Source: Mesotaenium endlicherianum (taxonomy: Eukaryota > Streptophyta > Zygnematophyceae > Zygnematales > Mesotaeniaceae). Taken from it: a stretch of 43,024 bases of DNA. The stretch covers positions 5,140 to 48,163 of the forward strand of contig WELA01002665.1 of NCBI GenBank assembly GCA_009602735.1, given 5' to 3'. The notes beneath the pieces were generated by a model. That model was not told the DNA's origin, made no database searches, and saw only the letters and a program-made list of their open reading frames with translations. This document shows positions 21,025-31,355 of the stretch, piece after piece (position 1 is the stretch's first letter; the number at the start of each line of letters is the position of its first letter). Both the position numbers and the translations under genes were made by a program.

Positions 21025-21888
21025 TCAGCCTTGGGGGCGCCTGGCACAAGTCACTCCAGCTTGGGTGTGGCCGACAAGTGGCCCTCCAGCAAGCGAGGGA
21101 GGTAACCTGCCAAGTGGACATTTTGTGGCACGTGGCACTCGACAGGAAGTGCGAACGGCTCCCCCGCTGACGCGTGGGCGGCAGGTGGCAGCTCTTCAGC
21201 TGGGGTGTGGGTGACAGGTGGCACTCCAGCAAGAAAGGAAGGTGGCCCGCCAACTGGACTTTTAGTGGCAGGTGGCGCTCCGAGAGGAAGTGTGGGCGGC
21301 TCCACAATTGACGTGTGGGTGACAGGTGGCAGTCCGACAGGAAGTGCGGGCAGCTCTCCAGCTGGGATGCGGGTGACAGGTTGCGTTGCTGCATGGGAGA
21401 CAGGTGGCACTCCCGCAGGGAAGGCAGGTGGTGCTGCAGCGGGGGTAGTTGCACCACGTGGCACTCCGGAGGGTCTGTATGTGACAGGTGACGGAACCCC
21501 AAGCGTAGCAGGGTTGTCGGAAGCAGGTGCCGACGATCCAAGAAGACTTGGGCTGCCAGGCCCTCCCGGGGTGGCCTGGGTGGGCGACTCTCCAACCGGC
21601 AGCACGGGGGGGTTGCTTTACGGCGTAGCGGGCGGCAGAGGGGCGGCTCTGGTTGGTGGGCTGCTGCTGCTGCCGCTGCTCCTGCCGCTGCTGCTCCTCC
21701 GCAATAGGGAGAAGGGGAGGAGGGAATTGCGCTGCTATCTGTCCCTCATCTGCTGGAGGCGGTGTTGATACGGCCTCCGGCAAGTCCCCTGGAGGAGGAG
21801 GAGCTGCGAGGAGCATGAGGGAGAAAAAAAGGGGAATGAGAAAAGAGATGACAAAGGAAGAGAAATGGACTAGCTTTCTCCCAGTCAT
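21025..21888 (-). pseudogene. Secreted proline-rich protein with 18-residue tandem repeats, two single-base frame breaks
   Basis: ATG at 21888 starts MTGRKLVHFSSFVISFLI, a basic start and a strong hydrophobic core ending near LAAPPPP, which is a typical signal peptide. A Pro/Gln-rich linker follows, then Pro/Thr/Ala-rich repeats such as PPVTHTSIVEPPTLPLGA. In DNA, three consecutive units start at 21211, 21265 and 21319 (plus-strand positions), with exact 54-bp spacing. The frame slips by one base at a run of seven C (plus-strand G-run around 21606-21612) and again near 21137, where one repeat unit is a base short. Allowing for both, translation runs to TGA at 21025. The composition suggests a cell-wall, hydroxyproline-rich type glycoprotein. 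The breaks could be sequencing errors in homopolymers or real mutations. Confidence 0.6.
21124..21480 (-). repeat. 54-bp tandem repeat encoding 18-residue units
   Basis: Units beginning GTGRCAGGTGGC (plus strand) recur at 21211, 21265, 21319 and 21373, exactly 54 bp apart. Less regular units lie on either side. The spacing is a whole number of codons, which fits selection on the minus-strand protein. Confidence 0.85.
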
Positions 21889-22069
21889 GGCTGCCGGCTG
21901 CTTCTTGCCATCCTGAGCACGCAAGACATTCAAAGTGCAAACACTTGCAAAGACGCACTATCGGGATTTGAGCGGGGTGGATCGCAGACCAGATGATGAG
22001 GGCCCCGCATGTACATTTTCTATCACGTTCACGCCTACCAGCAGCACAGCATCACTGGGAGAGCCGTAG

Positions 22070-22517
22070 GATAAAATAGCCAATCTGTTCAGGCCCCAGG
22101 GTACGGACAAAATTGGTGCCAAACTTCTCTTTTGCGAGAGCTTTAAGATAATCGGGGCAAACAATGCACCTGAAGGAGGAGTGGGCGGCGCTTGCAGAAC
22201 GACAGCGGCGGGACAATGAGCCCGTCCACGCCCCGCATGGAGATCCGGCCGTCCAAGTCCACGTCAGGGTTTACGGCCCTCACAAGCCCTGGCAAGGCCT
22301 GCAGCAGGCGCCTCCTTGAAGGGGACACGGTGAAGAAGGCCGTGGCGGCGTCGAGGTTGAAGAAGAGCCCGCCGTCGACGACAGATGTCAGGACAAAGTT
22401 CCCCAATACCGTCTCCAGCTTGCTAATGGCGCCCATCAGGTCCGCAAACGTGTAGTACTTTGGGATGGCAAGCTGCTGACGTGGATGCTCCGCCAGGCGA
22501 CGAGTTGGGTGAGGCAC
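22070..22517 (-). CDS. Unrecognised coding block (minus strand), frame break inside
   Basis: A minus-strand frame beginning at or after an AG acceptor near 22530 reads PKYYTFADLMGAISKLETVL, then FVLTSVVDGGLFFNLD and ISMRGVDGLIVPP. A second frame, shifted by one base, continues with CPDYLKALAKEKFGTNF and IGYFILRLSQ, then TGA near 22070. Both parts have protein-like composition unlike the surrounding low-complexity DNA, so I treat them as one interrupted coding block or two exons. KYYTFADL resembles KYTEFADL at about 32390 (-). A fasciclin (FAS1) domain is a weak possibility. Its position upstream of the secreted protein start (21888) suggests a separate gene. Confidence 0.4.
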
Positions 22518-23592
22518 TTGGGGGCCCTGCTGATCTCAAAGGTAGGAGGGACAGCAGTGGTGGAGGAGGCAAAAGAACGCCGCAGTTCCCCCATGGCGCG
22601 AGCACTGGCGATAGGGAAACGTGCGGGAGGGTGAGGAGTCGGGGGAAGGTGGCAGCACGTGCGATAAAAGTGATGCAGGTGTGAAGAACGGTGTGAAGAA
22701 CCTGCAGGCGGAGGCCCCTACCCAAGCAATGGATGGTGATGTAGGTGGCGGAGGCAGTACAGAGCCTGGGGTTTCAGCAGCTGGCGCAGAAGAGAGGAAG
22801 AGGAAAGACAAGACAAGGCACGAGCGTGGTAAGGAGGAGAGCGAGCTGGTATGGCGAGGAGGAGCACAGTGGCAGTCTTGCTACGGAGGGCGAGGAGCGC
22901 AAGGACAACATGGGGGATGTGGAAGAGGGGGAGGCAAAGGAGCAGGACCAAAGAGAGATGCCAAAGGAGAGCGAGGGGGAGGCGGGAGTCGGTAACTTGT
23001 CTTGCTAATTGGCCTTTGATGAGCCTTGGTACTATGTACAAGCATGACTGCTGGCCAAGACTGTACTTGATTGTGCTGAGGCGCTGACTGCCAGCAGATT
23101 ATGAATGGAATGTGTTATTTGTGGTTATGGATTCGTAAGGTAGAATTGGCTATAGTCCACATGGATGCGAAAATATCTGGATTATAAGTTGTGGTTAAGA
23201 TGATCCTACATGTATACACTGCAAAATATTTTGCCATCTTCTGCAATTCTCAGCTTGAGTCGGCTTGGCACATGAAGGATGATCGAAGACTAAAGACTTT
23301 AGCACGATGCATCTTGGCATCGCTAACTTGTGCATGCAGAGGGGCCCATCTTGATTGCCTCCCACAAAAAGCCCGTTTCTTTTGACGTTATATGCATGCA
23401 TAGTGGGTTCTGGAAGCACTTAGTCCAGATGTGATGAGTTTGCAGATATCTTAAGTTGACAGTAGTCTGGGTCACGCAACGTGTAGATTCAGCATGCGTG
23501 CACGTATGTCTCCATGGATAAAAGACAAGGCTGCTATACACGCATGCCAGAAACTAGCAGTACAAGAAGAAGATTTGTCTATACATTCAACT
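22518..23592. other. Stretch without a supportable gene
   Basis: Up to about 23010 the DNA is purine-rich on the + strand and gives long Gly/Glu/Arg-rich frames (for example around 22745-23008) with no domain. After that it is AT-rich. No gene is called. Confidence 0.45.
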
Positions 23593-23795
23593 CTGGGCTA
23601 CATGCAAGTCGCAAACGTGCTCAACGGGGCACTCGTGCAGCTTTTCTGTCCTCCGGCCCCACCTAATCACCGCCAGCTGCGCAGCGTACGAGAGGACTTA
23701 TATGGCACTCCGAATGCGCGCGCATCACACTATGCGTGACCTTGTTTGGTGTGCCCCTCTCCCACAGCTATGCGTCAGCTGTACCTACTCTGAAT
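23593..23795 (+). repeat. Dispersed repeat, copy B
   Basis: The diverged second copy of the sequence at 8112-8335, in the same orientation. The LTR element that follows begins exactly where copy A continues (CTACTCTAAGAAT against CTACTCTGAATG), so the element appears to have inserted into this repeat. Confidence 0.7.
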
Positions 23796-24704
23796 GTAAG
23801 GTTATGAAAGTGTAGTTTGTTTCTTTCTAGTATTTTATATGCATAGAGTGTGATCTTAGAAGAACTTTGGCCTTTATTTCAAGTCATTTGGACAAGTATT
23901 GAGGTAGTTATGAATTTGGGAAGTTTTTAGTGAGTTTTTAATGTTACAGATTCTATTTAGTGACAAGGACAAGTCCAGTGACGAAAATTTTGGTTGGAGT
24001 CCAGGAAGTAGGACATTGAAACATGAGGGTTCTAGAAAGTACGTACAATTATGTAGAGTGCCAAAGTGATCGTGGAATTTCTAGAAACTCCGTGAGGAGT
24101 TAGTGGATTGTGTAGTAGAATATTCTAGAGTGTGATTGTGTGCGTGTGAGTGTGCTAGCTGTGCGCTAGGGCTTTGTGCGCAGCCAGGGTTTATGCCTTG
24201 GTGGTGCGCAGCCGTGAGCGCGTCGTCGGAGTTCCAGCCGGCAATCGGGCCGCACAGCGCAATCGAGGATGCCCCCCCTTGCGTGGGAATGCTAGGCACG
24301 ACCGTTGGCCGTGCCGGGACGTGTGCGCATGACACGGGTTGACGTGAGCACGTAGCTGCTCGGTGTACTAGGCAAGGTCACCTACATGGAAGGAGCCATA
24401 GGAGAAGGTTCTGGAGGTACTTTGCTAGAGAGGACACTTAGAGTTAAAGGATAAATGGGAAGCACAAGGAAGTAGAGGGGGCTTATTCTAGTCTAACCTT
24501 CTTATCTTGCACGACTTTTCTTAATAAAGTGAGTTCTTTTCCACTCCTCTCTCATGTAGCCCTCTAACTCTTACAAGGGTGGCATACCACCAGGCCACTC
24601 CTCCTTGTGTATGCAACTAGGAAAGGTCCTCGTGCACGCTTCCACTCGCGGGTGAGGGTGCGTGAGTGTGTGTGGGCGCACTCCCCGCACCCTTCCCCCT
24701 TTCA
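23795..24704 (+). repeat. 5' LTR of element 3
   Basis: It starts TGTAAGGTTATG and ends CCCCCTTTCA, the same ends as the element 5 LTRs (TGTAAGGTCATAGG...CCCCTTTCA). It shares internal blocks with them, such as GGACAAGTATTGAG against GGTCAAGTATTGAG. It is about 910 bp, longer than the roughly 740-bp relatives. A primer-binding site follows after two bases. Confidence 0.8.
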
Positions 24705-24706
24705 CA

Positions 24707-24718
24707 TGGTATCGGAGC
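24707..24718 (+). other. Primer-binding site of element 3
   Basis: TGGTATCGGAGC two bases after the LTR end. It fits the 3' end of initiator methionine tRNA as used by plant LTR elements (family consensus TGGTATCAGAGC). The identical 12 bases occur after the LTRs of elements 4 and 5. Confidence 0.85.
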
Positions 24719-26077
24719 TACTTAGTTGCTTCATTTGGAGGACTTTGGTTGGTGATGCTTGTAGGAGTGTAGAGAGGGTAGAGAGGAGAAACAAGGATGA
24801 TTTATAAGTTGCTAAGGGCAGCCATGAAGACATTGATGCAAGCTAGCATCTCACTCTCTTGAAGGAGGGAGGAGATGGGAAGAGGGAGGTGCTCCAAGAA
24901 GTGTTAACTTGGATGCAACCAGATTTTCGTACGTCTTCTTTATAGTATAAGAAGGTTGCCCAAGCATGGTAGTGATATAATTAATATAGAGCAACCTTTG
25001 CTTGAGTATGGAGGCATATGAGCATGAAGAAAATCTGGAGTCTACACGGCTGAATTTTCCCTTGAAGATGCAAGCTCTTTGGTGTTAAGCACTTTCTTTG
25101 AGGGGGGCTTAGCATAGAGGTGATAGTGGCTAAAAAGGAGTGTGTGCCCATCTTTATTTCAGATCTTCAATGAAGGTGGAGCAGATTTTAAGGGTAGGCA
25201 ACCAGGGACTTAGCAAGCATGTGTACTTGCAAGTCTAGAAGCTTTGGCGGGCATGGCACTCGCAAGCCAAGAGGAGCTCATGAGAAGCTCAAGAGAGGGT
25301 GCACCGGGGTGTTGCACCAAGTTGGCCAAGTATGTGGCCAGATTTGGGTTGCCTTGCATCACTCCTATATAGCCACTGGATATGTTGACCAGCCATGGAG
25401 CTTGGTCATTCTTATGGAGATTGATGAAACCTCAAGTGAAGAAAAGCGCCGTGGAGAAGGCTTGGAGCAAGAAGAAGTGACACAGATTTTTCTTCAAGCA
25501 AGATAAGTGGAGATGGAGCCTTTCAAGTTCAGATTTTTCTTTTTCTTATGGAGGAGACTACTATGGAGTACTTCATGGTGAGAGCTATGATGAAGATAAG
25601 CCTATGGTGCGGAAGAAGAAGCAAGGTATGAAGTTGGTGCAAGAGGGCTAGTGCAAGAGATGTCTCCCACTAGAAGTGCGTGTGCGAATAGTGTTGTGTT
25701 GGGCATAGTTAAGGGGCAGATTTTGGTGCATCTATGGAAGCTCTTCATGTGAAAGTAGAGCACCAAGGCAAGCTGGGTTTAGTAGTAAGAAGTGTCATTG
25801 GGGTGACCAAGGCTAGAGTGCACTCAAGAAGCTAAGCATGTGGAAGGAGTTGCACAAAGAGAGTAGCCTATCCTCTAGTGCTTTAGTGCACGGGTCAAGT
25901 GAAGACCAAGGAGGACTATGGTCAAGTGAGGTTAGTGAAATAGGTGGAGGTAGATATGACCACAAGTAGCTATCTTCAGCCCGCTAGCAAAGAAGCGACG
26001 CGGGAAGGTGAAGGTGAAGGAGAAGCGCTTGTTTTGGTGACCTTGGCCCGGTCATCACACGGAGCAAGCGTGCCTCC

Positions 26078-27029
26078 TAACATGTGACGTTTCTGCTTTT
26101 CGAGAGGATCTTTCCTTGGTATTCAAGAAATATTTAATTCAAGTGGGAGGAAAATCTGTACACTTGTGGAAATTGACGAATACTCAAAAGAGCGAAAGTG
26201 AAAACTAACGTACAATGTGTGCTTGTGAGAGTTGCACTCACAATGACTCTGCAGGTAGTTATACATGCACAACATGAGGCACTGGAGTGCTTCGAGTCAC
26301 CACCTAGGGCACTGGTTCATGTTTAACGAAAACGGTCGAAGGGACGTGTCCCATTCGGCCGAATGCTCGAAACGCGCAGTTGGCTGTTTGGAGACTCTTC
26401 GACGGTTTCCGAAAAACCGTTTCGCGCCAAACGGGCGTTTTCGCGTTCTTGCAACTTTCCAAAAAAGTCGCGATTGATCGCGGAGTCGCGTACACATGCG
26501 TTCGTCATGAATCGGTAGTTTAAAAAGCTACTTTGGCCAATCGGTTAGGTGTGAACGTTTCAAACGAAAGTTGCGGGTTCGAATCCGCTCGGATGCAAAG
26601 CGACTTTGCATATTTCGTTTCGTTTGACTTTACGACTGTTTGTTCGTATTAATGATACGACAGTGTCTTCGTATTACGACTAGTCGTAACCCGAAATCTG
26701 TGATTGTCCATTATTCGTAAAAATGACAATCAAAATAACTTAATCAAACAATGATTAATTAAATTATCATCTCATAATTATTCAAAGTAACTTTATGAAT
26801 AATTATGTCGTACTTTTGCGAAGTAGTCGAATTACGTTACGACGCTTTTTGCAATAGTATCTCGGTCGTTTCGCCAATCGACCGGGAATTAATCGGCACA
26901 CGCGTGTGGCGAATGATTCAATGTGATGCAATCATTTATCAAATAACTTATGATAAATAGTATAACGTATTTTAAGTAATTGGGAAAACGTCCCAAATAC
27001 GCCTAAAAAGCTCAAATCGTTACATAACA
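26078..27029 (+). repeat. Solo LTR (26083-27024) with perfect TAACA target duplication
   Basis: TGTGACGTTT...AAATCGTTACA has TG...CA ends and partly inverted termini. It is bounded on both sides by TAACA (26078-26082 and 27025-27029). Removing it and one TAACA rejoins two blocks that are contiguous in element 5, which proves insertion into element 3. With only one LTR left, the rest was lost by LTR-LTR recombination. A tRNA-like A-box/B-box pair lies inside. Confidence 0.85.
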
Positions 27030-27378
27030 ACCTTGGCGAGCGCGCATCGCCGGTGGAGCAAGTAGAGGTGTATGATCCCCTTGCTCATGTATAGAGCAGA
27101 CCCCAATTGCTCAAGTGGAGGAGCTCCTAGAAAGTGAGCTCAAGAGAAGCCCGCTTGCAAGACGACGTGTGTGCGTGCACAAGATGAGGTGCAAGCACTA
27201 AGAGTATGTGCGTATGCCCAAGTTATGGAGCTCTTGGAGGCGTTCCAGATGTGTTTCTTGGAGCCTTGTGTGAAGGCTGACCTTCAAGAAGAGCCAGAGG
27301 TATGTGGGAGTGAGCATCTAGCCAAGGAGAAGACTATGATGGAGTTTGGTGCACCACGAGCGAGACTACGCGCTCATG

Positions 27379-27881
27379 TGTAGTGATTTGAGTCATAATA
27401 TATTAGTTGGCATATATTTTAATGTTTTCAAATATATTTGGAGTAGTATTGTGTGGAGTCAAGTGTGAATAGGTACTCTAGTAACTTGGTTCATGTCCTT
27501 TGAACCTTCTAAGGCATTTTCGAAGTTAGAGGAAAGACCTAGAAGAACTCCATGTGGCAAAAGTCAAATGTGCCTTTTTTAGGTCAAAAGGACATGTGTA
27601 CATTATTCTAGAAAGAGGTGGCAAGTTTTGGGATGTGTTGGGTGCCAACACATCAACATACACCTTCCTAGAAATTACTTATGTAGCAAGTATATAAACA
27701 AGAGCTAGAACATAGAAAGACATTCCAGAATCACTCTTGTACTTGCCAAAATCCAGAAATATATTAACTTTCAAGAAGCCATCTCTCTTTCAAGAAGCTA
27801 CCACTTGTGTTCAAAGATCCTTGTCTTGAATAGATAAAGTATTCTGTTTTACTAAGTACTTTATCTATCTGTTTCACTACA
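27379..27881 (+). repeat. 5' LTR of element 4
   Basis: It starts TGTAGTGATTTGAG and ends GTTTCACTACA, so the terminal eight bases are an inverted repeat (TGTAGTGA/TCACTACA). It is 503 bp long. TATATAAA at 27691-27698 is the likely TATA box of the element promoter. A primer-binding site follows after one base. Confidence 0.75.
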
Positions 27882-27882
27882 G

Positions 27883-27894
27883 TGGTATCGGAGC
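27883..27894 (+). other. Primer-binding site of element 4
   Basis: TGGTATCGGAGC one base after the LTR, 24 bases before the gag ATG. Methionine-tRNA type. Confidence 0.85.
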
Positions 27895-27918
27895 TAGGCA
27901 CTTTGGTAGCACAAGAAG

Positions 27919-29199
27919 ATGGCCGATCCTCAAGACCAACAGCAAGCTTTCGAAGGAAGCCCTTCCTCTCCAAGACACCCTCCTCCAGCGCCGATGGGAG
28001 AGCCCACTCAAGAAAATCTGCAACAACAAGAAGCACCACAAGGAGGAGCACATCCTCCTCCAGCGTCGATGGGAGAGCCTACTCAAGGAAATCTGCAACA
28101 ACAAGAAGCACCACAAGGAGGAGCACCGTCAAATCCCGTGGCAGCCGCTGTAGCAAAGTTAACCCCACCACAAGGAGTTCCCGCAAATGAGTGGGCAGCC
28201 TTCCTAATGACCGTCCACAACCAAGTAGGCTTGGCCACCTATGAAGCAACCGTGCAAGCGTCAAGAGAAGCTATGGCTGCCATGGTTGCCCCTATTGCGA
28301 GCAATGCTCAAAATCCAGCCCCGGCTCAAGCGCCTCCACAAGAGCCAACGAGAGCAAGGAAACTCATCAAGCCCGGCAAACCCGACACTTTCAACCCCGG
28401 GAAAGGTGCCAACCTGAATTTATGGCTCTACCAAGTGGAGACGTACCTCGCGTTCCTTGAAGTACCCGAGGAGGACTACGTTCCCTTTGCCGTTACCTTA
28501 CTTAGAGGAGCAGCAACATCATGGTGGCGTAACTATCAAGCGGCTATATATCAAGCTATGGCGCACCCCATGCTCGGCCAAGAGCCCCCACCATCATATG
28601 CAAGATGGGCAGATTTTCGTGAGGCCCTCAAGAAGCAATTCATGCCCATCAATGCGGAGAAGATTGCCCGAGGAAAGCTCCACCATCTCAAGCAAACGAC
28701 GTCCGTTTAAGAGTATACATCCAGATTTCACGCCCTCACTCTTGAGATCCCCAACACGTCTCTCGAGGAGAAGATTGACCGCTACATCTTTGGCCTCAAA
28801 CCCAAGGTGGCAATGGAAGTGGCATTACGCGACTTGACGGACTTCTCAAGGATCATTGAAGTGGCCCGAAAGGTGGATACCTTGGATTTCAAGCACTCCG
28901 TGCCTTCATCTTCACGGGTACCGGCGACGCGGATGTACGCAGCCCCTTCCACATCCGAATCTGGACCCACACCCATGGAAATCGGAGTTATTAAAAGGGA
29001 CCCCGCGGCTGCCCGGAAGAGTGGAAGACCCTCCAATGACACTTATGATGCAAGAAACCAGCAAGGAGTGAAAGCAAGACTCTCCCCGGCTGAAAAAGAA
29101 GCTCTCATGACGGCTGGACTATGCTTCTATTGCAAGGAAAAGGGCCATCGTGCACTTTCATGCCCCAAAAAGTTGTCAAAAAACGGACAGCGCCGGTAG
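27919..29199 (+). pseudogene. Gag of element 4, one nonsense codon
   Basis: Translation starts at the ATG following the primer-binding site. The N-terminal part holds two near-identical direct repeats rich in Pro/Gln (QENLQQQEAPQGGAHPPPAS and its copy). A capsid-like region follows (GAATSWWRNYQAAIY, then WADFREALKKQF), and a CCHC zinc knuckle, [14 protein letters not shown], lies at 29122-29163. TAA at 28708-28710 interrupts the frame. The equivalent position in element 5 is Gln in SVQEYVSRF, so a CAA-to-TAA change is the direct explanation. The gag end overlaps pol, which lies in the -1 frame. Confidence 0.85.
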
Positions 29200-31355
29200 G
29201 CCAGGAGCCTACCACCCCAAGACCCACTTCACGAGAAGGCAACACGCCAAGTGAGGTGGAGACCCCCGTTGAAGACGACGTTCCAGCCCCAATGAGTTTG
29301 AGAGGTTACCTTGGAGGAGAGAAGGTCCACATCTTGGTGGATAGCGGAGCTCAAGGCAACTTCATTGCTGCAGATTTTGCCACCAAGCACGGTATTACTA
29401 TGCGAACTCTTGACCACGACGAGGAGATTATGATGCCCGATGGATTCTCCTATACTACCCCTTCCAAGAAGACGTACCCCTTGGCACTCTCTATCAAGTC
29501 CTTCAAGGATAGAGTAGTGTTCTCCCCCATGCAATTGGGCAAGTACGACGTCATCCTAGGGACGCCTTGGTTGACCAAGCACAACCCCCAAGTTGATTGG
29601 AGGACCGGTACTATCAAGATCAAGAATGACATCACTTCAAGAATCTGTATTTTGCGCGCAATCCAGAATATCCAGACCCAAGACATCGAGAAGCCGGCAC
29701 ACGAGATACTATTGCCCGTCCTCCAACTCAAGAGACTTGTGAGGAAGGGACATGAGCTTCTTTTGGCCTTGATCACGCCAAAAGACATCAAGAAAGACAT
29801 CGAGAGTCAAGAAGGCAGCCCCGTTCCCAAGGAGATACAAGAAGTCTTAGAGGACTACAAAAAAGTGTTCTCCCCGGAATTGCCCAAGGGCTTACCCCCC
29901 AAAAGATTCGTAGACCACAAGATAGAGTTGGAGCCCGGAAGCAAGCCCATCTCTCGGCCTACGTTCAAAATGTCATACACGGAGCTAGACGAAGTCAAGA
30001 AGCAAATCAAGGAGCTACTGGAGCATGGCTTCATTCGACCTAGCAAGTCGCCATTTGGAGCCCCGGTGCTATTTGTCAAGAAGAAAGATGGTACCTTGAG
30101 GATGTGTGTGGACTATCGCGCCCTCAACAAGATCACCATCAAGAATCGATACCCGCTGCCGCGCATGGATGAGCTCATGGACCGGCTGGTTGGAGCCAAG
30201 TACTTCACGAAGATTGACTTACGGAGCGGCTACCACCAGATTCGCATCGCAGAACCGGACATAGAGAAGACGGCATTCAGGACAAGATATGGACATTTTG
30301 AGTTCATGGTCTTGCCATTTGGACTCACCAACGCGCCAGCAACTTTCATGACTATGATGAACACCATAATTCAGCCCATGTTGGACAGATTTGTGGTGGT
30401 ATTCATCGATGACATCCTTATCTACAGCAAGACCCTTCAAGAGCATGCGAGACACTTGAAAGAAGTCCTCGAAATATTGAAGCAAAACAAGCTATTTGCA
30501 AAGGAGTCAAAGTGCGAGTTTGCCAAACAAGAAGTGGAGTTCCTAGGTCTCCACGTGACTGCTGATGGCATCAAGATGGACCCCAAGAAGACCACGGTGG
30601 TGGAGGAATGGCCAACCCCCACGACCAAGAAAGAACTCCAGTCATTCTTGGGATTTGCCAATTGGTACAGAAAATTCATCCAAGGCTTCTCGCACATAGC
30701 AGCCCCCCTGACAGATCTACTCAAGAAGGACAGGCTATATACATGGACCGAGAAAGAGGAAGAGGCATTTCAAGAGTTAAAGCGAAGATTGACCACATCC
30801 CCGGTGCTCACACTCCCAAGTCCAAACCCAGATTGGCCCTTCCACGTCATCACCGATGCATCTTCCTATGCAATAGGAGCAATCTTGCTTCAAGACCAAG
30901 GCAAGGGAATGCAGCCCATTGCCTACGAGTCAAGAAAGNAGCTAAATCCGGCCGAGCAAAATTATACAACCACGGAGCGAGAGGCATTGGCGATTGTACA
31001 TGCCTTGAAGGTTTGGCGCTGCTACGTTGAAGGACGCAAAGTACTGGTCACCACGGACCACGAGGCGTTAAAGCACCTCCAGACGCAGCCGTATCTCTCA
31101 AGGAGACAAGCAAGATGGAGCGGATACTTGCAACAATACAACATCACGATTCAGTACCAGCCCGGCAAAACAAACCCTGCTGACCCCCTCTCAAGACTGC
31201 AATTAAATGCAATGATGGTATTCCTGAAGACAGATCTGGAAGCTCGATTTTCAGCCGCCTATGAAAGAGACCCTTACTACAAGAACGGAGAAGCAGCCTT
31301 AGACCCATACAAGAAGCAAGAAGGCAATTATTGGGTGAGGCAAGATACGGGCTAG
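29121..31355 (+). pseudogene. Pol of element 4: protease, reverse transcriptase, RNase H
   Basis: The frame is -1 relative to gag and overlaps its end, so expression by -1 frameshifting is likely. The protease active site is [10 protein letters not shown] (Asp codon 29340-29342). RT shows [44 protein letters not shown] and the catalytic [11 protein letters not shown] (30402-30413 for F-I-D-D). RNase H shows [15 protein letters not shown] and TTDHEAL. The N at 30939 adds one apparent codon without changing frame. The segment closes with TAG at 31353-31355, after which the same frame continues into integrase. All catalytic residues checked are present, so decay here is limited. Confidence 0.92.

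Larger units (their letters stand above)
23795..27378 (+). mobile_element. Degenerate LTR retroelement, mostly non-coding, interrupted by a solo LTR (element 3)
   Basis: A 5' LTR (23795-24704) and primer-binding site (24707) are followed by about 1.2 kb without open frames. Two short blocks, 25940-26080 and 27030-27160, then align clearly with the protease-to-RT spacer of element 5 (36890-37030 and 37036-37130). Shared strings include GGTGGAGGTAGATA, GGAGCAAGCGTG and TGATCCCCTTGCTCA. Between the blocks sits a 942-bp solo LTR. Element 3 is therefore a relative of element 5 that lost gag and pol. Element 4 begins at 27379, and no 3' LTR of element 3 is present. Confidence 0.75.

Noticed and set aside
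20900..21595. A 231-residue minus-strand frame over the 54-bp repeat
   Set aside because: The repeat is open in all three minus frames. The frame continuing the signal peptide, allowing for single-base slips, gives the Pro/Thr-rich repeats, so this one is a shadow.
22621..23008. Plus-strand Gly/Glu/Arg-rich frames
   Set aside because: Low-complexity purine-rich DNA with no start context, domain or phase-consistent exons.
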